Assembly (NCBI GenBank): GCA_964488865.1
Contig: CAZAWR010000020.1
Coordinates: forward strand, 1-64,000
Direction: 5' to 3'
Origin: MWCO01 sp964488865
Lineage (GTDB): Bacteria; Myxococcota_A; Polyangia; Polyangiales; Polyangiaceae
DNA: 64,000 nucleotides
Position 1 is the first letter of the stretch; the number at the start of each line of letters is the position of its first letter. This document shows positions 34,352-43,096 of the stretch, piece by piece. The notes under the pieces are model-generated. The model did not search any database and was not told the origin of the DNA. It saw only the letters and a program-made list of their open reading frames with translations. A program made the position numbers and the translations under genes.

Positions 34352-36022
34352 TCAGCTCGTCTGCGCCGCCAACCTGCGGAACCCGAGGGCCAGTGAACCC
34401 ATCGCCTCCTGCAGCCGGGACGACTTGTCGGGCCATCGATACCTCGTGAGAGTCGCCCGTGGCTGGTCCAGGTCACGCACGAAGCGCCGTCGCAGCGCGT
34501 GCGCCTCCGCGATCCCCATGGCGGCGAGCTGCAAGGCACGCGTCTTCTCGTCGACAGGGCCCACGCTGGCGAGGAACCGCGCCTCGAGGGTGTCGACGCG
34601 AGCGCGCTCGCGGGCGTTGTGCGCGAAGCGACGCATGGTGGGGATCAGGAGCCGCAACTCCTGGGCACGATTGAGCAGCTGGAGGCTTCGGGTTCGCATC
34701 CATGGGTCGTCGCGACCGAGGCGTTCGAGGGTTTCGTACCCACGCAGATAGGTTTCGGTCATGCGATAGGCGGAGGAGGACGAGCGGTCGAACTCCTGCT
34801 GGAAGGCGTCCTGCAGCAGGTGGGTGGCCTGCTCGGGGGTGAAGTTGGGGTGACGGAAGTTGAGCTTGTGCTGGCCGTGCCACTCCTCGAAGGGCAAGTC
34901 GAAGTCGATGCTCCCCTGCTTCTTGTACTGCTGGTAGAGCTGGGTCCCGGGCAGGGGCGTGAACATCATGAACTGGGTGAACACGCCTTGCAGGTCGATG
35001 AGGAAGTCGATGTCGTCCTGGATGTTGTCCTGGGTGTGGTGCTCGAGAAAGAGGATGCCGGAGACGAGAACGGCGATGCCGTGGTCGCGAAGGCGCCGCA
35101 CGATGGCTGGCAAGTCACGGCCCTTGTTCTTCTCGTAGGTCTCGCGTCGGGACTCCGCGCCGATCCAGAGGAAGAAGACGCCGAGGCGCGCGAGGTTCTC
35201 GACACCGAATGCCTCGACGGTTTCGGCGGACGAGAACACGGCGAAGTGGAAGGGCCGGTCGTTCTGCTCCATGCAGGCAAGCAGGTCACGAGCACGTTCG
35301 GTGTCCTTGAGGAAGTTCTCGTCCATGACGAAGAACTCGCGGGTCCCGAGCTCGTCGGACATGCGGCAGAGCTGGTCGAAGAGCATGCGTCCCTGGGAGA
35401 AGAAGGGGGTGTAGGTTCGGCCGAAGAAGTGGCTCGTGGCGCAGAAGCGGCAACCGTTGACGCAGCCGACCCCCGGCACGAGCAGTCCGCACTTGCCCGG
35501 GGTGGGAATCCCGAACAGGCGCTTGTGCTCCGCGGACACCAGCGTGGGGTGGCGGATGGGCGCGCAAGGCTTGTCGCCCACGTACTCCCGGAGCCACCGG
35601 ATACCCTCGCCGCGCACGACGTGATCGCAATCGATGAGGGTCTCGATCCCCTCGATGGCGGCGCCGTGACCTCCCAGGATAATCTCGGCGTGGGGCTGAT
35701 GCTTGCGGACGAGGCGAGCCATCTCCTTGGCCTTGAGGAAGTTGGGGACGATGAAGCTGATCCCTACCGCGTCGTACCGCTCGCGCTTCAGCTCCTGCTC
35801 GAAGCGCTCACGGGACGGGAAGTCGAGGACGGTCACGGGCGCGCTGACGTTTTCCGCGAGGAAGTACAGCCCGTACGAGCGGTGGTGGAACCGAAACGAC
35901 GCGATGCCCTGGGCCTTGGTCACCTGATTGTGGAACAGCTCCATCAGGTTTTCTTTGCGCCCGAATGCGTCGTCCACTCCGAAGGGACCGAACACGCCAC
36001 TGAGGAGGATCTTCTTGGTCAT
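34352..36022 (-). CDS. B12-binding radical SAM protein
   Basis: 556 aa. Residues about 60-150 form a cobalamin-binding-like domain (DAVGISFIVPNFLKAKEMAR, HAEIILGGHGAAIEGI) without an obvious DxHxxG, as is usual for this class. The radical SAM barrel has GCVNGCRFC with the cluster cysteines C187, C191 and C194. A C-terminal helical region of about 180 residues follows. Members modify lipids, hopanoids or natural products; the fold does not tell which. The ATG is preceded closely by TTAGGAA. It is divergent from the histidine kinase gene. Confidence 0.9.
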   Translation of the reverse strand: MTKKILLSGVFGPFGVDDAFGRKENLMELFHNQVTKAQGIASFRFHHRSYGLYFLAENVSAPVTVLDFPSRERFEQELKRERYDAVGISFIVPNFLKAKEMARLVRKHQPHAEIILGGHGAAIEGIETLIDCDHVVRGEGIRWLREYVGDKPCAPIRHPTLVSAEHKRLFGIPTPGKCGLLVPGVGCVNGCRFCATSHFFGRTYTPFFSQGRMLFDQLCRMSDELGTREFFVMDENFLKDTERARDLLACMEQNDRPFHFAVFSSAETVEAFGVENLARLGVFFLWIGAESRRETYEKNKGRDLPAIVRRLRDHGIAVLVSGILFLEHHTQDNIQDDIDFLIDLQGVFTQFMMFTPLPGTQLYQQYKKQGSIDFDLPFEEWHGQHKLNFRHPNFTPEQATHLLQDAFQQEFDRSSSSAYRMTETYLRGYETLERLGRDDPWMRTRSLQLLNRAQELRLLIPTMRRFAHNARERARVDTLEARFLASVGPVDEKTRALQLAAMGIAEAHALRRRFVRDLDQPRATLTRYRWPDKSSRLQEAMGSLALGFRRLAAQTS

Positions 36023-36286
36023 TTCCTAAGCAGCATGCCGCCGGCTCGCCGGGATGGTCGTAAAACAAGGGTAAATGGAGCCATTCAAGGATGTCCTCAC
36101 CGCAAGCGCGGTTGTGCTAGTACTCCGGCCCCGACGTTTCTCGCCACGCGTCTTCCGCCCGTCTTCCATGTCTTTCGACCAACCCGTTGCCCAGCGACTC
36201 ATCTGCGCCCGTGTGGACGGACCCCCTTTCCATCGGGGTGTTCGTCGCGAACGGGTAAGAGTAGGGATTCATGGGGGGGAGCAGCG

Positions 36287-37234
36287 ATGAGTCGATGGTG
36301 GAAGATCCCCGCCGGCCCCGTCTTCTGGACGGTCATCGTCCAGGTCGCGTGGACGGCCACGCTCGTGGCCTGGATCCTGTTCTACGTCGAGCGGCGCGAG
36401 GAGCTGGAGGGCTGGGGAACGCTGGTGGCAGGCATCCTGCTCTTGTGCCTCCTGCTCACGGGCGTGACCGTCATCGTCATCCACTTCGGACGGCAGGTCG
36501 CCCACAACCGAGCTGTCAAAGACTTCGTCTCCACCGTCAGCCACGACCTCCGCTCTCCCCTCGCCACCGTCAAGCTGCACCTGCAAACCATCCAGCTGCG
36601 CAAGCTCGACCCGGAGCAGCAAGCCCAGTGCCTGGCCACCGCCCTCGACGAGCTTGGGCGCCTCGAGTCCGGCATCGAGGACATCCTCACGGCTTCACGT
36701 GTCGAGCGCGGCAACCTCCGCCTCGACAAGGAACCCATCGACCTCACCACGTTCCTCGAGTCCTATCACGCGGACAAGACAGGCAAGCTCCAACTCAGGG
36801 GTGCCGTACTGCGCTGGGAACGGCCGGAGAGCCAGAACTTCGTCGTCCGCGCGGATGCGGTTCTGCTGCGCCAGCTGCTCGACAACCTCATCGACAACGC
36901 GGTCGTGCACGGCCCCCGGGGCGTGAGGATCGACCTGGGCCTTTCGGAGCGGGGCGGCGCCGCCGTCATCCACGTCGGCGACAACGGGCCAGGCATTCTC
37001 AGGCCCCAGCGCAAGAAGATCTTCCGCATGTTTTACCGCGTGCCGGGCCACCGAAAACACCGAAGGGGTACCGGTCTCGGGCTGTTCATCGTCGCCAGCA
37101 TCGCCAAGGCCCACCGTGGCCGAGCCTGGGTGGACAGCGACGGCGCCGGGAAGGGCTGCACGTTTCACGTAGCGATCCCGTTCGTCAGAAGGGACTCCGA
37201 TCTTGAAGCAACGAATTCTGCTGGTCGAGGATGA
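36287..37234 (+). CDS. Sensor histidine kinase
   Basis: 315 aa from ATG 36287 (GGGGGGGAGCAGCG upstream). Two membrane helices (residues about 12-32 and 45-67) enclose a sensor loop of only about 12 residues, so it probably senses through the membrane or a partner. HisKA with FVSTVSHDLRSPLATVK (H86), then HATPase_c with QLLDNLIDNAV, GDNGPG and GTGLGLF. Paired with the OmpR-type regulator, whose TTG start lies 32 nt inside this gene. Confidence 0.95.
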   Translation: MSRWWKIPAGPVFWTVIVQVAWTATLVAWILFYVERREELEGWGTLVAGILLLCLLLTGVTVIVIHFGRQVAHNRAVKDFVSTVSHDLRSPLATVKLHLQTIQLRKLDPEQQAQCLATALDELGRLESGIEDILTASRVERGNLRLDKEPIDLTTFLESYHADKTGKLQLRGAVLRWERPESQNFVVRADAVLLRQLLDNLIDNAVVHGPRGVRIDLGLSERGGAAVIHVGDNGPGILRPQRKKIFRMFYRVPGHRKHRRGTGLGLFIVASIAKAHRGRAWVDSDGAGKGCTFHVAIPFVRRDSDLEATNSAGRG

Positions 37235-37898
37235 AGTCAACCTCGCGAAGGGGCTCGAGCTGAACTTCACGCTGGAAGGGTTCGAGGTGGAGTGGGTCGC
37301 GACCGGAGTGGATGCGCGGGCCAGCTGGACGCGACGGCTGCCTGACATCGTGGTGCTCGACCTCGGCCTACCGGACACGGACGGGCTGGACCTGTTGCAG
37401 GAGCTCAAGCGCACCGACCTGCGTCTGCCGGTCTTGGTTCTCACCGCTCGCGCTGCGGACGACGACCGCATCACCGGGCTGAGCCTGGGCGCGGACGACT
37501 ACGTCACGAAGCCCTTCAATCTCACGGAGCTGGTGCTCCGCGTGCGCGGGCTGGCGCACCGGAGCCAGTGGTATCGGTCGTCACTTCCGGACACGATCCG
37601 AATCGGCGCGAGCACGTTGCGCCCCGCGGATTCGACGTTGCGTCGAGAGGGAGAGACCTACTTGCTCACGGAGCTCGAGCTTGGGCTGCTGCTGCATCTG
37701 TGGCGCAAGCGAGGCAGCTTCGTGGCGCGGGAAGAGCTGTTGGTGGAGGTCTGGGGATACTCTCCGGACACGGCCACGCGAACCGTGGACATCTTCGTGT
37801 CACGGCTTCGTCGCATGCTCGGGGACACGGCGAAGCCCAGCCTGCTGCTCACCCGGCGCGGTCAGGGGTACATGCTGGTCGAGAGCTGTGAGTTGTGA
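37203..37898 (+). CDS. OmpR-family response regulator
   Basis: 231 aa with a TTG start after GAAGGGA, overlapping the kinase gene by 32 nt. Receiver domain with acidic pair E9/D10, phospho-acceptor D53 in IVVLDLGLPDTDGLDLL, T81 and K103 (DDYVTKPFN). The C-terminal winged helix includes LTELELGLLLHLWRKRGSFV and DIFVSRLRRMLG. Together with the kinase it forms a standard two-component system; targets are not visible. Confidence 0.96.
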   Translation: MKQRILLVEDEVNLAKGLELNFTLEGFEVEWVATGVDARASWTRRLPDIVVLDLGLPDTDGLDLLQELKRTDLRLPVLVLTARAADDDRITGLSLGADDYVTKPFNLTELVLRVRGLAHRSQWYRSSLPDTIRIGASTLRPADSTLRREGETYLLTELELGLLLHLWRKRGSFVAREELLVEVWGYSPDTATRTVDIFVSRLRRMLGDTAKPSLLLTRRGQGYMLVESCEL

Positions 37899-38188
37899 GC
37901 CGTGCACTGTGAGCGGGCTTGACGCGGGGCTGTCACGCCACCCTCAACCGGACGCCCATGCAAGTGGCGCGCTAGGGACTACGAAGTAACGCCAGGGTTA
38001 TGCCCGTGCTCCAACTTGCTCGGCGCGTGCCCGACTCCACTTCGGCGCTTGCTCTGGTCTATCGGGCACCTCATACTTGTAGAGCTTGAGAGGGCGTTCC
38101 CCGGGGGGGGCATCGCACGAGGCGCGTTCAGACGTTGGCTTGTCGTAAGGGTAGGCGGTGGGCGATTTCGCTGCGCAGGGGGGGAATC

Positions 38189-38923
38189 ATGTCACACGAA
38201 CCGAGAGAGCGCCGACGCGCCGTTCGCGTGCGACCGATGCATGCCAAGGCGGTGTGCTCCACGCACCACGCCGGGGGTGTGTACAACATTCGGGATGTTT
38301 CTCGCGACGCCGTGCTGCTCGAGGGCAGGCCCCGCGTCCCGGCCGGAACCCGGGTCTCCCTGCACATGCTCTTGCCAGGCGTGGACCCCATGACCCTCAC
38401 GGGACGCGTCCTGCGCGCCTCCACCGGGTCCTTCTCCAGCCACAAAATGGTCGTGAGATTCTCCTCCGTCTCCGCCGATGACGAGGACCGGTTCGCCGAC
38501 CTCGTCGAGAGAGAATGGTCGAAGGTGTGCTCACCGCGATCCATCGTCGCGTCCTCGTCGCTTTCCGTCCGCCTGGAGCTCATGCACCGCATCAGCCAAC
38601 TGGGCGGGAACGTGACCCGCGCGAGCAGTCCCATCGAGCTGATCCATCGGCTCGAGGAAGCAAGGGGGCGATGCCTCGTCGTCTTCTTGGGGCCTACCTT
38701 GGGAGGCTGTACGGGGGCGGAGATTGCCACCTTCCTGGCAACGGCGTACCCCACCGTTCGTCGTGTGCTGGTGACATTGATGGACCGTTCCGACGGGTCG
38801 AGGCCGCCCGATCCGTTTCACGCAACCCTGGAGCCTCCCTGGGGGGAGGAAGCGATCCAGGAAGAACTCCGCTACGCCAGGCAGTCTGCTGTGCGAAGCC
38901 CGATGGTGACAGGCGAGGCCTGA
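38189..38923 (+). CDS. PilZ-like domain fused to a receiver-like domain
   Basis: 244 aa from ATG 38189 (GGGGGGGAATC upstream). Residues about 5-110 look like a PilZ cyclic-di-GMP domain: RERRRAVRVRP with RxxxR (R9-R13), then NIRDVSRDAVLLEG, where the DxSxxG motif is DxSxxA (D36, S38, A41). Residues about 120-230 resemble a degenerate receiver (SLSVRLELMHRISQLGGNVT, CLVVFLGPTLGGCTGAEIAT), with no clear phospho-acceptor Asp. It is 70 nt upstream of an FHA-GGDEF cyclase, which would make the ligand. Likely a c-di-GMP effector. Confidence 0.75.
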   Translation: MSHEPRERRRAVRVRPMHAKAVCSTHHAGGVYNIRDVSRDAVLLEGRPRVPAGTRVSLHMLLPGVDPMTLTGRVLRASTGSFSSHKMVVRFSSVSADDEDRFADLVEREWSKVCSPRSIVASSSLSVRLELMHRISQLGGNVTRASSPIELIHRLEEARGRCLVVFLGPTLGGCTGAEIATFLATAYPTVRRVLVTLMDRSDGSRPPDPFHATLEPPWGEEAIQEELRYARQSAVRSPMVTGEA

Positions 38924-38993
38924 AGCGAGCGGCAAGCGACACAAGTCCGGTTTGCCCCCGGTTCAGTCCGGGGCGCAGCCGACGAGGGAAACG

Positions 38994-40094
38994 ATGGCGC
39001 TCAGAGGGAAAAAGCGCATGGCACAACGGTCGATGACTCGGTCCATCCTACCGCCGCCGCCCAGCCAGCGCACAACGCTGCAGCTTCCCACCCTGCAAAC
39101 GAACACGGATGCGCTACGCGAACTGCTCCATGCGGGTGAGTCCCCCACCACCTCCGAGTGGCCCGAAGCCCCCAAGCGGTACGCGTACGACCTGGACGAA
39201 CCCACCATCCCCCACGAAGACTGGCGACCCACACCCCCCGCATTCGTCGTGCCCGAGGTCCCAGGCAAGGGCAACGCAACCCTCACGTTGATCAGAGGGT
39301 TCGATGCGGGTCGCGTCTTTCGGCTGGTGCGACAGCGCACTCTCATCGGGCGCGGCGTGACGGCCGACATCCAGATCGATGAGGAGGCGGTCAGCAGGTG
39401 CCACTGCAGCGTGACCCGGCGCGACGGAGACCACTACCTCATCGAAGACCTCGGTTCGACGAACGGGACCTACGTGCGCGGACGCTCGACCAAGCGGTGC
39501 TACCTGTCCCCGGGAGATCGGGTCCAGCTCGGTCCCAATGTCGCCTTTCGCTTTGCTCTTCTCGCGGAGGACGAGGGGACCTTGCAGGAGAATCTGTTCG
39601 AGTCTGCCGTGCGGGACGGTCTGACGGGCGTGTTCAACCGTGTATCCCTCACGAAGCTCATCGACGAAGCGCTGCGCGAGGCCAGGGGCGAGGGCATCTC
39701 GCTATCGGTCCTCATGGTGGATCTCGATCACTTCAAGCAGGTCAACGACGACCTGGGTCACGCGGTAGGGGATGACGTCCTTCGGGCTGTGGCCGACGTG
39801 ATGAAGCACGTGGTGCGGACGCAGGATTCGGTGGCAAGGTACGGGGGAGAGGAGTTCGTGATCCTGGCGCGAGCGACGCACCGTGCGGAGGCGTGCCGGC
39901 TCGCGGAGCGACTGCGGCAAGCCATCGCGACCGTCCGGGTGCCGTCGGGGCGAGGGACCGCCATGACCACCGCGAGCATCGGGGTCGCCTCCCTTGCCGA
40001 GTGCCGGAATCACTGCGGTGCCGAGCTCCTCCGCCTCGCGGACGAACGCATGTACGAAGCCAAGAAGATCGGTCGTAACTGCGTGTACCCGTAG
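38994..40094 (+). CDS. FHA-GGDEF diguanylate cyclase
   Basis: 366 aa from ATG 38994 (GAGGGAAACG upstream). A disordered Pro-rich N-terminus of about 95 residues is followed by an FHA domain (TLIGRGVTADIQI, VSRCHCSVTR, DLGSTNGTYVRGR) and a GGDEF domain with VDLDHFKQVNDDLGHAVGD and GGEEF at 284-288. The I-site RTQD (R275-D278) is intact, so product inhibition is expected. Same architecture as the protein at 24907-25806 but with a longer N-terminus. It lies between a PilZ-type effector and a Ser/Thr kinase that could supply the phosphothreonine ligand. Confidence 0.95.
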   Translation: MALRGKKRMAQRSMTRSILPPPPSQRTTLQLPTLQTNTDALRELLHAGESPTTSEWPEAPKRYAYDLDEPTIPHEDWRPTPPAFVVPEVPGKGNATLTLIRGFDAGRVFRLVRQRTLIGRGVTADIQIDEEAVSRCHCSVTRRDGDHYLIEDLGSTNGTYVRGRSTKRCYLSPGDRVQLGPNVAFRFALLAEDEGTLQENLFESAVRDGLTGVFNRVSLTKLIDEALREARGEGISLSVLMVDLDHFKQVNDDLGHAVGDDVLRAVADVMKHVVRTQDSVARYGGEEFVILARATHRAEACRLAERLRQAIATVRVPSGRGTAMTTASIGVASLAECRNHCGAELLRLADERMYEAKKIGRNCVYP

Positions 40095-40172
40095 TCCGAC
40101 ATATCGCGTACGAGCCGCCTGGGCCTTGCAGAGGTCCTGTTTCCTTCCGCACATGCGCGGTATCGTGTTCCC

Positions 40173-41810
40173 GTGACCTCGCCCGTCGACCCCTTCGGCC
40201 TGATCGGCTCCACCCTCGCCGAAAAGTACCGCATCGACCGCTTCCTTGGCGAAGGCGGCTTCGGCGTCGTCTACGCCGGTCACCACCTGCTGCTCGGCCA
40301 ACCCGTCGCCATCAAGTGCATGAAGCCCTCCTCCGGTGACATCGCTGCGCAACAACGCGTCACCGACCTGTTCCTGCGCGAAGCCCGCGTCCTGTTCTCT
40401 CTCACACACCCCAACATCGTACGCATGTACGACGTGGGCACCTTGGCCATGCGTGCGCCCCTTGTCAGCGGGGCATGGGCCCCCAGCGTGCCCTACGTCG
40501 TGCTCGAGATGATCGACGGGCGGTCTTTGCAGGACGAAATCTCTACACGCATCGCACGGGGAGGGCCGTATTTCTACGCTACCGAGCTCGCTTCCCTGTT
40601 CCGCCAGGTTCTCGATGGCGTCTCTTTCGCCCACGACCATGGCGTTGTGCATCGCGACCTCAAGCCCTCGAACGTCATGCTCGTAGGGTCTGGCCCCGGA
40701 TGGTCGGTCAAGGTCGTCGACTTCGGCATCGCACGCGTGGCCGCGTCTGCGGAAACCACCACCGGAGCGCCTTTCACGCCGATGTATGCGGCGCCCGAAC
40801 AGTGGGACGCGACCCTCGGGAGCGTGGGCCCCGGCACGGACCTGTTCGCGATCGGGCTCATGATCGTCGAGGCGTGCACCCTCACCAAAGCGTTGCCATC
40901 CGACTCACTGGCCCAGGTCGTCGGAGCCGTCATGGATCCCTCGAAGCGAGGACGCGTGGCACCTCTCCGCCCCGACCTCTCGCCCCGCATCGACGACGTG
41001 GTGGCGTGGGCCACGCGCGTACGCCCCTCCGATCGCGTCCCGAGCGCGCGATCCCTTCAGCAAGCCCTCGCCTCGGTCCTCGGCGGGGCGGGAGGGGCCG
41101 GCACGCAACCCATCGCCGTCGTGCCAAGCTCCTCGGTTCCTGCGCCGGCCTCGGCTCACGCAGCCTTGACGCCGGCCACGATCGGCATGTCGGCGGGGTG
41201 GTCGCAAACCCCCGCCTCCCAGGTCGCAACCTTCCAACCCCCGCCGACGCCGCCAAGGCAGGGTTCTTCCGTCGGCAAGATCATCCTCGGCGTGACGGGC
41301 ATCCTCTCGCTCACCGTGCTCCTGGGCATCACCGTCGTGATGATCTTCACGTACAAGGCCTGCGTGGACCAGCCCTGGATGCAGCCGCCCGACCCGGCCG
41401 CGGCTGCTCCTGTCGAGACCCTTCCGCCCCGTCCCGTTCCACCCACCCGGGGCTGGCTCTATCTGCGCTCTGTCCAACCAGGCCACTTCTGGACAGAACA
41501 CCAGCTGCGAAGCGCCATCGAGCCGGAGGTTGCCGGCTTCGAGTCCTGCTACGAAAAGCACGTGGCAGAGAAGGACCGTTTCGAAGGAAACGTGTACCTG
41601 ACCATCCACGCGACGACGGGCGGCGCGATCTCGCAGACCAGTTGCAGCGTGATCGCGGGCGGCGAGAACCGCCGGGAAGACGAGTTGTGCAGCTGCATCT
41701 CGGGCAGAGCTTCCTCCATGCGCGTACCGAAACCAACGGGGAAGCTGGGTCCGCTGCGCACCGGCCCGTTCATGGTCGACCTGGAGGCGCGGAAGGTAAG
41801 GAAGCGGTGA
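40173..41810 (+). CDS. Transmembrane Ser/Thr protein kinase with AgmX/PglI-type C-terminal domain
   Basis: 545 aa starting at GTG 40173. Residues about 18-310 are a Hanks-type kinase: GEGGFGVVYAG, AIKCMKP (K48), HRDLKPSN (D162), VDFGIARV (D183), APEQWDA. A Pro/Ala/Ser linker leads to one membrane helix (IILGVTGILSLTVLLGITVV) and an extracytoplasmic domain with paired Cys (FESCYEKHVAEKDRFEGNVY; SCSVIAGG; ELCSCISG), similar to the TonB-C-like AgmX/PglI domain found in myxobacterial gliding and outer-surface proteins. The kinase may report envelope state. It converges on the ThrE gene with a 9-bp gap. Confidence 0.95.
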   Translation: MTSPVDPFGLIGSTLAEKYRIDRFLGEGGFGVVYAGHHLLLGQPVAIKCMKPSSGDIAAQQRVTDLFLREARVLFSLTHPNIVRMYDVGTLAMRAPLVSGAWAPSVPYVVLEMIDGRSLQDEISTRIARGGPYFYATELASLFRQVLDGVSFAHDHGVVHRDLKPSNVMLVGSGPGWSVKVVDFGIARVAASAETTTGAPFTPMYAAPEQWDATLGSVGPGTDLFAIGLMIVEACTLTKALPSDSLAQVVGAVMDPSKRGRVAPLRPDLSPRIDDVVAWATRVRPSDRVPSARSLQQALASVLGGAGGAGTQPIAVVPSSSVPAPASAHAALTPATIGMSAGWSQTPASQVATFQPPPTPPRQGSSVGKIILGVTGILSLTVLLGITVVMIFTYKACVDQPWMQPPDPAAAAPVETLPPRPVPPTRGWLYLRSVQPGHFWTEHQLRSAIEPEVAGFESCYEKHVAEKDRFEGNVYLTIHATTGGAISQTSCSVIAGGENRREDELCSCISGRASSMRVPKPTGKLGPLRTGPFMVDLEARKVRKR

Positions 41811-41819
41811 GCGAGGGAA

Positions 41820-43052
41820 CTACAACGCTCGTCGTGGAGGCAGGGCCAGGTTGGCGAGCAGCAAGCCCGTCACGATCGATACGCCGACCATGATCATCCG
41901 GAATGCCGTCTCCACGCCGGACAGCACGTTGTGCTCGAGCAGCGACACGAGGCTGCGAAACCCGATACTTCCGGGCACGAGCAACATCAGCGACGGGACG
42001 AGGACGATCGCGGAGGGGCGTCGGCGAAGGCGCGCATAGAGGTTGGCGGAGGTGCCCAGCAGGAAGGCGGCGATCCCCACGGCGAGATCCGGACCCATGG
42101 CGGCTGAACCGAACCGGGCCGTCGCATAGATCATCGCACCGACGACGAAGGTCCAGGGGGTCTCGCGGGCGGGGACGCGAAGGAGCACGGAAAAGGCCAC
42201 GAGCCCCACGGCGAGGGCCACGCCCTCGGTCCAGGTGGGCAGCGCGATGGTGGTGCCGGCACCTCCGGGGACGAGCTGGGCAAGCTCCGTTCCGAGCGCA
42301 ACCCCCACGCCCATGACGAGGAAGATCATCACGGCTCCCATCAATCGGCCCGTTCCGGACATCAGGTTCCGGGTGGCCAGCTCGTTGAGCGCGGTCGTGA
42401 CGGTCAGGCCGGGAACGAGCACGATCAACCCGCCGAGCACCGCGATGGAGGTCGACAGGGACCCGAGCCACCACGCACCGAGAGCCGCGAAGAGTGACGC
42501 CACCACGGCCGCCAACGGCTCGAACACCCGCGAAGTCGACGGGCGCTGACCCATGATGTTCGCCATGGTCCCCACCACCAGCCCCGTCACGCACGACACG
42601 ACGATCTCTCTCCAGCCGCCCCCGAAGAACCTCGACGCGGCGCCCGACGCCAGGCTGAAGCACACCAAGCTCAGCACCGTCCCGTAGCGAGGTGGAGCAC
42701 GCACGACGGCGTCGATCTGCTCCACCCCTTGGCGGGGGTCGAGCTGTCCCGAGGCCACCTGCTCCGCAAGGGCGTCCAGCTTCACTTGCTTCTGCAGGTC
42801 GACGTCACCCGGCTCGACGCGCAGGAGCATCGTCTTCTGGTTCTCCCAGGAGCCGAAGGAAGCAAGCAGGGCGGTGGGCATGGAGAAGAACTGCCCCGGT
42901 AGGTGGAGGCGGTCGGACATGAGCTGGAGCACCTCCTCGAGCCGGTGAGCCGGAGCGCCATAGCGGTGCAACGCCCACGCGAGGTGGACGGTGAAGGCCA
43001 TGTAGGCTTCGCGAGGTACGCGCTGGCTCTCGGGGGTAGGTTGCTCTTCCAT
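41820..43052 (-). CDS. Threonine/serine exporter family protein (ThrE-like)
   Basis: 410 aa from ATG 43052; the frame is open upstream to 43628 without similarity. An N-terminal soluble region (VHLAWALHRYGAPAHRLEEV, DVDLQKQVKLDALAEQV) matches the DUF1212 part of ThrE, followed by about ten membrane helices in two halves, as in ThrE of Corynebacterium. These export Thr and Ser. Loop LVPGLTVTTALNELATRNLM is a family signature. Regulation not visible. Confidence 0.9.
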   Translation of the reverse strand: MEEQPTPESQRVPREAYMAFTVHLAWALHRYGAPAHRLEEVLQLMSDRLHLPGQFFSMPTALLASFGSWENQKTMLLRVEPGDVDLQKQVKLDALAEQVASGQLDPRQGVEQIDAVVRAPPRYGTVLSLVCFSLASGAASRFFGGGWREIVVSCVTGLVVGTMANIMGQRPSTSRVFEPLAAVVASLFAALGAWWLGSLSTSIAVLGGLIVLVPGLTVTTALNELATRNLMSGTGRLMGAVMIFLVMGVGVALGTELAQLVPGGAGTTIALPTWTEGVALAVGLVAFSVLLRVPARETPWTFVVGAMIYATARFGSAAMGPDLAVGIAAFLLGTSANLYARLRRRPSAIVLVPSLMLLVPGSIGFRSLVSLLEHNVLSGVETAFRMIMVGVSIVTGLLLANLALPPRRAL

Positions 43053-43096
43053 GGGGACGGGGCGCGTGTAGCACAGACTCCCGGCTCGCGATCTGA

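Noticed and set aside
34499..36286. Upstream extension of the histidine-kinase frame to 911 codons
   Set aside because: This part is antisense to the radical SAM gene; the kinase starts at 36287 with a ribosome-binding site.
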